Assembly (NCBI RefSeq): GCF_003004785.1
Contig: NZ_PVZS01000004.1
Coordinates: 191,101-255,100, forward strand
Origin: Alsobacter soli
GTDB lineage: Bacteria; Pseudomonadota; Alphaproteobacteria; Rhizobiales; Beijerinckiaceae
Reading direction: 5' to 3'
DNA: 64,000 nt
The position numbers and the translations under genes were made by a program. Of this stretch, positions 7,528 through 15,912 are shown one piece after another. The notes beneath the pieces were generated by a model. The model saw only the letters and a program-made list of their open reading frames with translations, had not been told where the DNA came from and ran no database searches. How positions within the stretch are numbered: position 1 is the stretch's first letter; every line of letters begins with the position of its first letter.

Positions 7528-8646
7528 ATGAAGCGACGCCTCGTCGTGACCCTCGTCTTCGTCCTGGCCATCGGCCTGTGCGCTGGACTGGTCTGGTTCA
7601 ACTTCTTCCGCGACAAGATGATCGCGCAGTTCTTCGCCAACATGCAGCGGCCCGCCCAGACCGTGTCGTCGGCCGAGGCCAAGGCGACGACCTGGACGCC
7701 GGGCATCATGGCGATCGGCAGCGCCCGGGCCGTGAACGGCGTCGAGCTCGCGGTCGAGATGGGCGGCGTGGTCAAGGAGATCCGCTTCAAGGCCAACCAG
7801 CACTTCAACGAAGGCGACCTGGTGGTCCAGCTCGACGACTCGGTCGAGCGCGCCGACCTCGTGGACGCGCAGGCGGCCGTGAAGCTCAGCGAGGCGAACC
7901 TCGAGCGCTCGACGGCGCTGCGCCAGCGCGGCTTCGACACGCAGGCGGCCTTCGACCAGGTCACGGCCCAGCTGGCCACCGCGCGGTCGCGCCTGCAGCG
8001 CATCCAGGCGGTGATCGACCAGAAGGCCCTCAAGGCGCCCTTCAGCGGCACGATCGGCATTCCGCGCATCAACCCCGGCCAGTATCTCCAGGCGGGCGCC
8101 GTGGTGGCGACCTACCAGAACCTGCAGTCCATGAAGGTGGACTTCACGGTTCCCGAGCAGATGATCTCCAAGGTGAAGGTGGGCCAGCCCGTCCGGTTCG
8201 GGGTGACCGAAAACGACCTGTCCAAGGTGGGCAAGATCATCGGCATCGACCCGCGCGTCGACCCGCAGACGCGGCTCGTGTCCGTGCAGGCGCTGATCGA
8301 CGACAACAAGGACGAGAGCATCATCCCCGGCCAGTTCCTGCGCGTGCGGATCGAGCTGCCGCAGGAGCCGAACATCGTGTCCGTGCCGCAGACGGCGGTG
8401 ATCTCCAGCCTGTACGGCGACTACGTGTACACGATCGAGGAGCAGAAGGCCGGCGAGAAGACCCAGCAGATCGTCAAGCAGGTGTTCGTCAAGGCCGGAC
8501 GGCGCGAAGGCAAGATGGTGGAGATCGTCTCCGGCGTCGCGGCCGGCCAGAAGGTCGTGGCCTCCGGCCAGAACAAGCTGACGGCGGGCGCCCCGGTGCG
8601 GATCGACAACACGATCGACATCACCCAGCTGGCCTCCGGGCGGTAA
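7528..8646 (+). CDS. RND efflux membrane fusion protein (periplasmic adaptor)
   Basis: Periplasmic adaptor linking an inner-membrane RND pump to an outer-membrane channel. From ATG 7528 (372 aa): an N-terminal membrane anchor (about 5-24, VVTLVFVLAIGLCAGLVWF), a lipoyl-like domain split around an alpha hairpin (about 85-150), the LKAPFSGTIGI motif, and beta-barrel and membrane-proximal domains (about 165-360). It lies 10 bases before the permease gene, hence one operon. The frame is open back to 7402, but that would swallow the promoter, so 7528 is preferred. No outer-membrane TolC-like gene accompanies the pair, so a shared channel is likely. Confidence 0.94.
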   Translation: MKRRLVVTLVFVLAIGLCAGLVWFNFFRDKMIAQFFANMQRPAQTVSSAEAKATTWTPGIMAIGSARAVNGVELAVEMGGVVKEIRFKANQHFNEGDLVVQLDDSVERADLVDAQAAVKLSEANLERSTALRQRGFDTQAAFDQVTAQLATARSRLQRIQAVIDQKALKAPFSGTIGIPRINPGQYLQAGAVVATYQNLQSMKVDFTVPEQMISKVKVGQPVRFGVTENDLSKVGKIIGIDPRVDPQTRLVSVQALIDDNKDESIIPGQFLRVRIELPQEPNIVSVPQTAVISSLYGDYVYTIEEQKAGEKTQQIVKQVFVKAGRREGKMVEIVSGVAAGQKVVASGQNKLTAGAPVRIDNTIDITQLASGR

Positions 8647-8656
8647 GGGGGCGGCC

Positions 8657-11600
8657 ATGAGTTTCACCGAACTCTTCATCCGCCGGCCCGTGCTGGCCAT
8701 GGTGGTGAGCCTGATGATCCTGCTGCTCGGCGCACAGGGTCTGATGAGCCTTCAGGTGCGGCAGTACCCGAAGATCGACGAGACCACGATCACCATCACG
8801 ACCACCTACACGGGCGCGAGCGCGGACCTGATCCAGGGCTTCATTTCGACCCCCATCGCCAAGGCGGTGTCGAGCGCCGAAGGCGTGGACTACGTCACCA
8901 CCCAGAGCCGGCTGGGCCTCAGCACGGTCTCGGTGCGCATGCGGCTGAACACGGACCCGAACGCGGCCCTCACCGAGGTCACCGCCAAGGTGCAGCAGGT
9001 GCGCGCGCAGCTGCCGACCGACGCCGAGGACCCCGTGGTCGTGAAGGGCACGGGCCAGACCTTCGCGCTGATGTACATCACGTTCGGCAGCTCCGAGATG
9101 AACCCGGAGCAGGTGTCGGAATTCCTGACCCGCGTGGTGCAGCCGCGCTTCGCCACCCTGGAGGGCGTCGGCTCCGCCGACATCCTGGGCGGGCGCGACT
9201 TCTCCATGCGCGTCTGGATCGACCCGATCAAGCTCGCGTCGCGCAACGCGACCGCGAGCGACGTGGTGGCCGCCATCCGGGCCAGCAACTTCCTGGCCGC
9301 GCCCGGCAAGACGCAGAACGAGTACGTCGCCTACTCCATCGAGATGCAGACGACGCTGCAGACGCCCGAGACCTTCGGGGCGCTGCCGATCCGCACAAAC
9401 GGGGACCAGGTGGTGCGCCTGCGCGACGTGGCGCGGGTGGAGCTCGGGCCGAAGAGCACCGACACCAAAGTGAGCTTCAACGGCCGGGAGGGCACCTTCA
9501 TCGGCATCGTGCCGACGCCGGCCGCGAACCCGCTCTCAGTGGCCAAGCAGGTCACCAAGGAGATCGAGGACATCAAGCCGAACCTGCCCAAGGGCATGAC
9601 GGCGGAGGTGGTCTACGACGCCTCGAACTTCATCTCGGCGTCCATCGAGGAGGTGTTCAAGACCATCGCGGAAGCCGCGGCGATCGTCATCCTGGTGATC
9701 CTGCTGTTCCTGGGGTCGTTCCGCTCGGTGATCATCCCGATCGTGACGATCCCGCTGTCGATGGTGGGCGTCTGCTTCGTCCTGTTCGTGCTGGACTACT
9801 CGATCAACCTGCTGACGCTGCTCGCCATGGTGCTGGCCATCGGCCTCGTGGTGGACGACGCGATCGTGGTGGTGGAGAACATCCACCGGCACATCGAGGA
9901 GGGGCTGAAGCCCATCGACGCCGCGATCGTGGGCATGAAGGAGATCTTCGGCCCGGTGGTGTCGATGACGATCACGCTCGCGGCCGTGTACGCGCCCATC
10001 GGGTTCACCCAGGGGCTGACGGGCACGCTGTTCCGGGAGTTCGCCTTCACGCTCGCGGGCGCTGTGGTGATCTCGGGCATCGTGGCGGTGACGCTGTCGC
10101 CCATGATGTCGTCGCGGCTCCTGAAGCCGCACGGCGGGCACGGCGGCTTCGCAGGCTTCGTGGACCGGACCTTCACCAAGCTTGAGAACTGGTACGGCCG
10201 GCGGCTCAAGGGCTCGCTGGACTACCGGCCCGTGACCTTCATCATCGCCATCGCGATGCTGGCGACGACCGGCTTCCTGTTCATGAAGACGCCCTCGGAG
10301 CTCGCGCCCGAGGAGGACCAGGGCGCGTTCCTGGGCCTGGTGAACACGCCCAAATACGCCACCTCCGACTACACCCAGCGCTTCGCCTCGGCGTTCCTGA
10401 CGCCACCCAAGGACAAGATCCCGGAGATCGAGGACACCTTCGCCATCGCCGGCACGGACGGCGGCGGCACGGGCTTCATCGGCTTCAAGCTGAAGCCCTG
10501 GAAGGAGCGCCCGCGCAAGGCGGCGCTGATCAAGCAGGACATCCAGAACCTGCTGGACGCGAACGCCGGCCTGCAGGCCTTCATCTTCTCGCCGCCGGCG
10601 CTGCCGGGGACGAGCGGCGGCCTGCCGATCCAGTACGCGCTGCGCACCATCGGGGACCCGTCCCAGGCCTATGAGGTCGCCGAGCAGGTGCGCCTCAAGG
10701 CCATGCAGTCCGGGCGCTTCATCGTGGTGCAGAACTCGATGAGCTACGAGACGCCGCGCGCGCGCATCACGGTGGACCGCGACCGGGCGGCCACCCTCGG
10801 CGTTCCGATCAGCGAGATCGGCTCCACGCTCGGGGCGCTTGTGGGCGGCGGCACGATCTCCAAGTTCGACCGGGACAATCGCTCCTACGACGTGGTCAGC
10901 CAGGTGGCGCAGGAGGACCGGCTCAACCCCGAGCGGCTGGGCCAGTACTATGTGCGCGCGTCGAACGGGACCATGGTCCCGCTCTCGGCCGTGGTGAAGA
11001 TCGAGACGGGGCCCTCGCCCGCCGCGATCGAGCAGTTCAACCAGCTGAACTCGGCCACGATCTCGGCGCTGCCGCTTCCGGGCGTCACGACCAGCGAGGG
11101 CCTCGCGACCCTGCGCTCCATCGCCGCCCAGGTGATGCCGCAGGGCTTCTACGAGGACTACGCCGGCCAGTCGCGCCTGGAGGTGCAGGAGGGCAGCTCG
11201 ATCGGGCTCGCGTTCGGGCTCGCCATCATCGTCATCTACCTGGTGCTGGCGGCGCAGTTCGAGAGCTTCCGCGACCCGTTCATCATCATGATGTCGGTGC
11301 CGCTGTCGATGTTCGGCGCTATCGCGTTCCTCAACGCCGGTTTGGCGACGCTCAACATCTACACGGAGGTGGGGCTGATCACGCTGGTGGGACTCATCAC
11401 CAAGCACGGCATCCTGATGGTGGAGTTCGCGAACGAGCTGCAGGTGAAGCGCGGCTTGCCCGTGCGCGAGGCCATCCAGGAGGCCGCCAAGGTGCGCCTG
11501 CGGCCGATCCTGATGACCACGGCCGCCATGGTGCTGGGCGTCGTGCCGCTGCTCACCGCCAGCGGCGCGGGCGCGGCGGCCCGCTTCTCCATGGGGCTGG

Positions 11601-11746
11601 TGATCGCGTCCGGCATGTCGATCGGAACGATCTTCACGCTCTTCGTGGTGCCGATGTTCTACACCCTCATCGCCCGCGACCGCCGGGCGGAGGCGCCCGC
11701 GAAGGCCGCCGAGACGCCGCACCGGCCGGCGCTGGCCGCGGAGTAG
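8657..11746 (+). CDS. RND (HAE1-type) multidrug efflux permease
   Basis: Inner-membrane proton/drug antiporter of the AcrB/MexB superfamily, 1029 aa, the normal length. It starts MSFTELFIRRPVLAMVV, with TM1 at about 10-30, a large periplasmic loop (about 35-330), TMs 2-7 with the paired aspartates of the proton relay in LVVDDAIVVVEN (about 398-409), a second loop (about 555-860) and TMs 8-12. Substrate is not predictable. It is co-transcribed with the adaptor and followed by a strong terminator. The Ala-rich C-terminus (AETPHRPALAAE) is normal for cytosolic tails of this family. Confidence 0.95.
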   Translation: MSFTELFIRRPVLAMVVSLMILLLGAQGLMSLQVRQYPKIDETTITITTTYTGASADLIQGFISTPIAKAVSSAEGVDYVTTQSRLGLSTVSVRMRLNTDPNAALTEVTAKVQQVRAQLPTDAEDPVVVKGTGQTFALMYITFGSSEMNPEQVSEFLTRVVQPRFATLEGVGSADILGGRDFSMRVWIDPIKLASRNATASDVVAAIRASNFLAAPGKTQNEYVAYSIEMQTTLQTPETFGALPIRTNGDQVVRLRDVARVELGPKSTDTKVSFNGREGTFIGIVPTPAANPLSVAKQVTKEIEDIKPNLPKGMTAEVVYDASNFISASIEEVFKTIAEAAAIVILVILLFLGSFRSVIIPIVTIPLSMVGVCFVLFVLDYSINLLTLLAMVLAIGLVVDDAIVVVENIHRHIEEGLKPIDAAIVGMKEIFGPVVSMTITLAAVYAPIGFTQGLTGTLFREFAFTLAGAVVISGIVAVTLSPMMSSRLLKPHGGHGGFAGFVDRTFTKLENWYGRRLKGSLDYRPVTFIIAIAMLATTGFLFMKTPSELAPEEDQGAFLGLVNTPKYATSDYTQRFASAFLTPPKDKIPEIEDTFAIAGTDGGGTGFIGFKLKPWKERPRKAALIKQDIQNLLDANAGLQAFIFSPPALPGTSGGLPIQYALRTIGDPSQAYEVAEQVRLKAMQSGRFIVVQNSMSYETPRARITVDRDRAATLGVPISEIGSTLGALVGGGTISKFDRDNRSYDVVSQVAQEDRLNPERLGQYYVRASNGTMVPLSAVVKIETGPSPAAIEQFNQLNSATISALPLPGVTTSEGLATLRSIAAQVMPQGFYEDYAGQSRLEVQEGSSIGLAFGLAIIVIYLVLAAQFESFRDPFIIMMSVPLSMFGAIAFLNAGLATLNIYTEVGLITLVGLITKHGILMVEFANELQVKRGLPVREAIQEAAKVRLRPILMTTAAMVLGVVPLLTASGAGAAARFSMGLVIASGMSIGTIFTLFVVPMFYTLIARDRRAEAPAKAAETPHRPALAAE

Positions 11747-11771
11747 GCTGCGCGGAGGGAGGATTGGAGAA

Positions 11772-11805
11772 GGGCCGGCCGCGCGGGAGCCGGCCCTTTT
11801 TCTTT
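11772..11805 (+). terminator. Rho-independent terminator after the RND permease
   Basis: Stem GGGCCGGC (11772-11779) / GCCGGCCC (11789-11796) with a 9-base loop, followed by TTTTTCTTT. It lies 26 bases after the permease stop and closes the efflux operon. Confidence 0.9.
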
Positions 11806-11827
11806 GCGGTCTGCCTGGATTGTCGCC

Positions 11828-13366
11828 CTACGCCCGGCGGCCCTCACCCCGGCCCCTCTCCCGCACGGCGGGAGAGGGAGGAGCGGCGCGGTCGGGCAGC
11901 GTGATGCGGAAGACGGCTCCGGGGCCCTCGGTGGCGAGTTCGACCGAGCCCTCGTGCAGGCCCGCCAACTCGGCCGCGATGGCGAGGCCGAGCCCCGTCC
12001 CGCCGGGCCGCCCGGAGCCGGCGAAAGCCTGGAACAGCTTGTCCCGCGCCTTGGCGGGCACGCCCGGGCCGTTGTCCGCCACCTCGATCATCACCAACCC
12101 GCGCTCCCGGACGGCCCGGATGGTCACCCGGCCGTCGGGCTGGCCGTGCAGCGCCTGGACGGCGTTGCGGGCGAGGTTGAGCAGCATGCGCGACAGCTGC
12201 TCGCGGTCGGCGTGAACCGCCAGACCCGGCGGCACGGCGTTGTCGAAGCCGAGGCCGCCGCCGTCGCCCAGGCCGAGCAGCTCGGCGGTTTCCTGGGCCA
12301 GGTCGCGCAGGTCGACGGGCTCGGGGCTGGGGTTGCGCTCGGCGGCGCGGCCATAGGCCAGGGTCGATTGGCAAAAGCCGATGGCGCGGTCCAGGGTCGC
12401 GATCAACCGGGGCGCGAGGCGCTGCGCGGCCGGGTCGCTCAGAGCGCTGAGGCGGTCGGAGAACAGCTGCGCGGCGGACAGCAGGTTGCGCAGGTCGTGA
12501 TTGATCTTGCTGACGGCCAGGCCGAGCGCCGCCAGGTGCTTCTTCTGGCGCAACTCGTCCGCGAGGCTCGCCTGCATCTTGGCGAGCGCGCGTTCGGCGA
12601 CCCCGATCTCGTCCGACCGCCCGGATGGCTGCACGATGCGACCGGCGCGCTCGGGCTCCTGCTGGAAAGCCACGATGCTCGAGGTCAGCCGGCGCACCGG
12701 GCGCACGATGAGGCGAAGCAGTGTGGCATAGACCAGAATGGCCGTGATGCCCGAGATCACAAGGGACAGCACCAGGATCCGGCCGGAGAAGGCGAGCATC
12801 GCCTGGCGCAGGGGCGTCTCGTCCAGGACGATCTCGACGAACTCCACGTCGCCCATGCCGGCGCCGACCACGCGGATGAAGCGCGGCTCCGTCGCCAGAA
12901 GGGTCGAGAAGGCGCCGCGGATCATGGTGGCGTAGTCGCTCGTGCGCAGGTCCACGTCGAGCGCCACGGCGGGCGGCATGTCGGAGGCCGCCAGGAGCCG
13001 GCGCGCCCCGCCGGAGCGCACGGCCACCGACACGGCGCCGACCTGCTGCAGCAGGCTCATGCTGAGCGGCAGGGGCACGGCCCCGGCGGGAGCGGCGTCG
13101 AGCACCAGCGCGGCGATCTGGGCCGCGCCGATGCGGTCGTTCAGCCAGTTGCGGCGGAAGTTGGCGACGGACGGGACGTAGATGAGCACCTCGGCCAGCA
13201 TCACGAACAGCACGGTCAGCACGAGCAGCCGCTCGGAAAGCCCGGGTCGAAGCCGGGCCCTGCGCGATGCGGCCTTCTCGTGCTGGCGCTGGATCATGGC
13301 GCCCGACCAGTCCCCACTGGCATGGAACTCGCCTCCCCTGCCCCTGCGAGCGGACAGGGTACGCAC
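11828..13366 (-). CDS. Membrane sensor histidine kinase (orphan)
   Basis: Two-component sensor kinase, 512 aa from ATG 13366 (ATG 13297, codon 24, is an alternative). Two membrane segments (about 47-65 and 196-215) flank a periplasmic sensing region of ~130 aa. HAMP-like linker 216-270; H-box with phospho-acceptor His290 (SKINHDLRNLL); N-box LLNLARNAVQ (396-404); G1 VADNGPGVP (429-437); G2 GGTGLGLAI (455-463). No response regulator gene is adjacent, so the partner is elsewhere. The last ~18 codons are read from a family C repeat (11842-11882), giving an Arg/Pro-rich tail that is probably not conserved. Confidence 0.93.
   Translation of the reverse strand: MRTLSARRGRGGEFHASGDWSGAMIQRQHEKAASRRARLRPGLSERLLVLTVLFVMLAEVLIYVPSVANFRRNWLNDRIGAAQIAALVLDAAPAGAVPLPLSMSLLQQVGAVSVAVRSGGARRLLAASDMPPAVALDVDLRTSDYATMIRGAFSTLLATEPRFIRVVGAGMGDVEFVEIVLDETPLRQAMLAFSGRILVLSLVISGITAILVYATLLRLIVRPVRRLTSSIVAFQQEPERAGRIVQPSGRSDEIGVAERALAKMQASLADELRQKKHLAALGLAVSKINHDLRNLLSAAQLFSDRLSALSDPAAQRLAPRLIATLDRAIGFCQSTLAYGRAAERNPSPEPVDLRDLAQETAELLGLGDGGGLGFDNAVPPGLAVHADREQLSRMLLNLARNAVQALHGQPDGRVTIRAVRERGLVMIEVADNGPGVPAKARDKLFQAFAGSGRPGGTGLGLAIAAELAGLHEGSVELATEGPGAVFRITLPDRAAPPSPAVRERGRGEGRRA
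11842..11882. repeat. Family C palindromic repeat overlapping the histidine kinase 3' end
   Basis: CCCTCACCCC followed by CCCTCTCCC-GCACGGC-GGGAGAGGG. The arms pair perfectly over 8-9 bases. The kinase reading frame passes through it to its stop at 11828, so the repeat is partly coding. Confidence 0.75.
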
Positions 13367-13447
13367 AACCTTAGGTTTTGGATCGTGACGAAAGCCTGAC
13401 CTTTCGCGCCTGACCTGGCGCAGGATGCTCGCCCGGCGCGGCCGTTC

Positions 13448-14875
13448 TCAGCCAAGACGGCGCAGCAGGGCCACCGCGCGGCGCAGCCATGGGCTGCGGG
13501 CGCGGGGCGCGTCAAAGGACGCCGCCGCGCGCTGGCCGATCTCGGAGAACGTCGGATAAGGCACGACGAGATCGCGGAGATCGGCAACGGAGAGGCCCTT
13601 TTTCACCGCCAGGGTCCAGGTCGTGATCAACTCGTCCGCCCGGGCCCCGACGATGGACGCGCCGAGGATGACGCCCGACTTGTCCGTGATGACTTTGATC
13701 TCGCCCTCGGTCAAGCGTTCGGCCCGGGCGCGATCGCTTTCGGCATAGGGCCAGCGGAGGATGCGGACGGCTCGGCGCGTTTCGAGCGCCTGGGCCTCGC
13801 TCAGGCCGACCGTGGCGAGGGCGGGGGACGTCCGCACCGCCAGCGGGAGGGCCCTCGTCTCCACCCTGGCGGGCCAGCGGAACAGGGCGTTGCGGATCAC
13901 CACGGCCGCATGATGGGCGGCCACATGGGCGCAGCGGTCGCCCGCATGGGGGCCGCCGGCGCAGTCGCCGATCGCGAAGACGCGCTTGTTGGCCGTGCGC
14001 AGGCGGCGATCGACCAGGATGCCGGAGGCGTCCGCCTCGACGCCCGCCTTGTCGAGATCCAGCCCCTCCGTAACGACGCGGCGGCCGGCCGCGACCAGCA
14101 GGTGCGAGCCCGTCAGGACCTCGCCTGTCTGAAGCTCCACCCGCACGCCGTCCGGGCCGCCGGAGACGCCGCGCGCCGGAGCGATTTCGCGGATGTCGAC
14201 GCCTTCGCGCCGCAAGGCTGCGGCCAGGGCTGCGACGAGTTCAGGGTCGAAGCGCTCGAGGATGCGGCCAGGGGCCGCCACGGCCACCTCGGAGCCCAGC
14301 CGCCGCAGCGCCTGGGCCAGCTCGACCGCAACCGGCTCGCCGCCGAGCACGATCAGGCGCTCCGGGCGGGCCGGCAGATCGGAGACGGCTTCCGGCGTGA
14401 GAAAGGGCGTGTCGGCGAGGCCGGGGAGATCCGGCGCGGCCGGCGATGAGCCGACGGCCAGGACGAAGCGGCGCGGCTGGATCGTGTGATCGCCCAGCAA
14501 CGCCGTGAGCGGGCTGACGAAGCGCGGCTCGCCGCGCAGGACGCGCACGCCCAGGGCGCGGCAGCGCGCTTCCGAAAGATCGCCGGCGGCCGCGCCGACA
14601 ACGTGCTCGGCGTGTGTCCGGACGCGCGGCCAGTCCACACGCGGCTTGGCGGCCGCGATCCCGAACGGCGTGGCCCGCCGGAACGCTTCCGCGGCCTCGG
14701 CCGAGGCGCGCAAGGCCAGCGCGGCGACTGCGCCGCCCACGAGCGCTCCTCCCATGCGGGCGTGTTCGACAAGAACGACCGAGGCGCCCAGGGCGGCGGC
14801 CGTGGACGCGACCGACAGGCCGGCGACCCCGGCCCCGATGACGCAGAGGTCCGGCTTCAGAACGTCGTCGGCCAT
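13448..14875 (-). CDS. FAD pyridine-nucleotide disulfide reductase homologue lacking the redox cysteines
   Basis: Dihydrolipoamide dehydrogenase/mercuric reductase fold, 475 aa from ATG 14875 (ATG 14914 falls inside an inverted repeat and is less likely). Seen: FAD-binding VIGAGVAG (12-19), NAD-binding LIVLGGEPVAVELA, second FAD motif RVFAIGDCAG, and C-terminal dimer domain with VPYPTFSEIGQ. Where active members have C-x4-C, this protein reads GGALVGGAVAALAL, so both cysteines are alanine (about Ala44 and Ala49). The usual His-x4-Glu catalytic pair at the C-terminus also has Tyr in place of His. A normal dithiol mechanism is therefore impossible; it may be an NAD(P)H oxidoreductase of another type. 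It is divergent from rpmH. Confidence 0.88.
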   Translation of the reverse strand: MADDVLKPDLCVIGAGVAGLSVASTAAALGASVVLVEHARMGGALVGGAVAALALRASAEAAEAFRRATPFGIAAAKPRVDWPRVRTHAEHVVGAAAGDLSEARCRALGVRVLRGEPRFVSPLTALLGDHTIQPRRFVLAVGSSPAAPDLPGLADTPFLTPEAVSDLPARPERLIVLGGEPVAVELAQALRRLGSEVAVAAPGRILERFDPELVAALAAALRREGVDIREIAPARGVSGGPDGVRVELQTGEVLTGSHLLVAAGRRVVTEGLDLDKAGVEADASGILVDRRLRTANKRVFAIGDCAGGPHAGDRCAHVAAHHAAVVIRNALFRWPARVETRALPLAVRTSPALATVGLSEAQALETRRAVRILRWPYAESDRARAERLTEGEIKVITDKSGVILGASIVGARADELITTWTLAVKKGLSVADLRDLVVPYPTFSEIGQRAAASFDAPRARSPWLRRAVALLRRLG

Positions 14876-14898
14876 GGAAATCGCTTCCGAGAAACTGC

Positions 14899-14935
14899 CT
14901 TCGGCTGCACGCATGCGCCCGCATGCAGGCCGAAG
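14899..14935. promoter_or_regulatory. Long inverted repeat at the oxidoreductase 5' end
   Basis: Nested arms CTTCGGC (14899-14905)/GCCGAAG (14929-14935) and GCATGCG (14911-14917)/CGCATGC (14920-14926). It lies 23-60 bases upstream of ATG 14875 and may be an operator or mRNA hairpin for the oxidoreductase gene. Confidence 0.4.
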
Positions 14936-15094
14936 CGGCGTGGCCCCGCATGAGGGTTCGATTCCCGAAAGCCGTCAACCCGTGCGAGCATGCTGCGGGT
15001 CGCGCATCTGCGCGGCCTGGATACGCCCGGCGGGCCTCGGCCGGGCCGCCCCGACAGCCGTCCACCGCCGACGCGCCCGGGGCCATGCGGCGCG

Positions 15095-15123
15095 TTGACT
15101 TTCAGGCAGCCATCCGCCATAAG
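15095..15123 (+). promoter_or_regulatory. Promoter for rpmH-rnpA-yidC
   Basis: -35 TTGACT (15095-15100), 17-base spacer, -10 CATAAG (15118-15123). This predicts a start near 15130 and a 125-base leader before the rpmH GTG. The region 14936-15254 shows no gene beyond this. Confidence 0.55.
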
Positions 15124-15254
15124 CCCGCGAGCTTTCGAGCGTCACCACACATGTCGGAAGACGGATCCGGCGGAAGACCGCCGGACAGATCGTTTCGACG
15201 CCAGACTGACAGGCCCGGGCCCTCTTCAGGGATGGGCCGGAACGGAGAACACCC

Positions 15255-15389
15255 GTGAAGCGGACCTATCAACCCAGCAAGCTGGTGCGCAAGCGCCGCC
15301 ACGGCTTCCGCGCCCGCATGGCCACCAAGGGCGGCGCGAAGGTCATCGCCGCTCGCCGCGCCCGCGGCCGCAAGCGCCTCTCGGCCTGA
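15255..15389 (+). CDS. rpmH: 50S ribosomal protein L34
   Basis: 44-aa, strongly basic large-subunit protein. It reads (M)[19 protein letters not shown] then [24 protein letters not shown], with the invariant KRTYQPS and RRAxGRK features of L34. The start is GTG at 15255, preceded by GGAGAA. It is followed after 25 bases by rnpA, the near-universal rpmH-rnpA arrangement. Confidence 0.98.
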   Translation: MKRTYQPSKLVRKRRHGFRARMATKGGAKVIAARRARGRKRLSA

Positions 15390-15414
15390 GCGGGAGCGCG
15401 CGAGCGCGCCCGCC

Positions 15415-15912
15415 ATGACCGAGACCTCGCAGGACCGGAGCCTTCCGGGACGACTGACGAGGCGCGCGGATTATCTCGCCGCCGCCAAGGGGCGACGGTT
15501 CCATACGCCGAGACTGACGTTGCAGGGGATCGAGCGCGCGCCGGAGGCCGGCGACGGCGCCGGTCCCCGTTTCGGTCTGACGGTGAGCCGCAAAGTGGGC
15601 ACCGCCACGGAGCGCAACCGCGTGCGGCGACGGCTGCGCGCGGCGCTTCTGCGCTTGGCCGAGGACCGCCCCGACGCGCTCGCCGGCAAGGACCGACACG
15701 ATTTCGTGGTGGTGGCCCGCCGCGACATCCTGTCGGCTCAATTTCCGACTCTGATCACTGATATCGCCGACGCCGTCGCAGGCCTGGACAGGCCGCGCGG
15801 CAAAGGCCCGCGCCGCCCCGACGCGCGGCGCCACGCCGAACCCCGGCAAGACACGCGCGCAGCCGACGCGCCGCCCCCGCTTCCGAGAGATCCGCAGAGC
15901 CATGCAGGATAA
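15415..15912 (+). CDS. rnpA: Ribonuclease P protein component
   Basis: Protein subunit that helps the RNase P RNA cut tRNA 5' leaders. 165 aa; residues 12-122 form the conserved domain with RRADYLAAAKG, FGLTVSRKVGTATERNRVRR and the RNR motif at 67-69. A Pro/Arg-rich, probably disordered C-terminal extension (124-165) makes it longer than the 110-130 aa typical of the family. The stop overlaps the yidC start by 11 bases, indicating coupling. The RNase P RNA gene is not in the window. Confidence 0.95.
   Translation: MTETSQDRSLPGRLTRRADYLAAAKGRRFHTPRLTLQGIERAPEAGDGAGPRFGLTVSRKVGTATERNRVRRRLRAALLRLAEDRPDALAGKDRHDFVVVARRDILSAQFPTLITDIADAVAGLDRPRGKGPRRPDARRHAEPRQDTRAADAPPPLPRDPQSHAG

Noticed and set aside
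9536..11722. 728-codon open frame opposite the RND permease
   Set aside because: Antisense to a clearly recognisable gene; His/Arg/Asp-rich nonsense composition and no motif.
14950..14980. GGGTTCGATTCCCG resembling a tRNA T-arm
   Set aside because: Only three stem pairs form and no acceptor, D-arm or anticodon stem can be found around it.
14936..15420. Possible replication origin beside rpmH-rnpA
   Set aside because: No dnaA gene and no cluster of DnaA boxes; in alphaproteobacteria the rpmH locus is usually not the origin.
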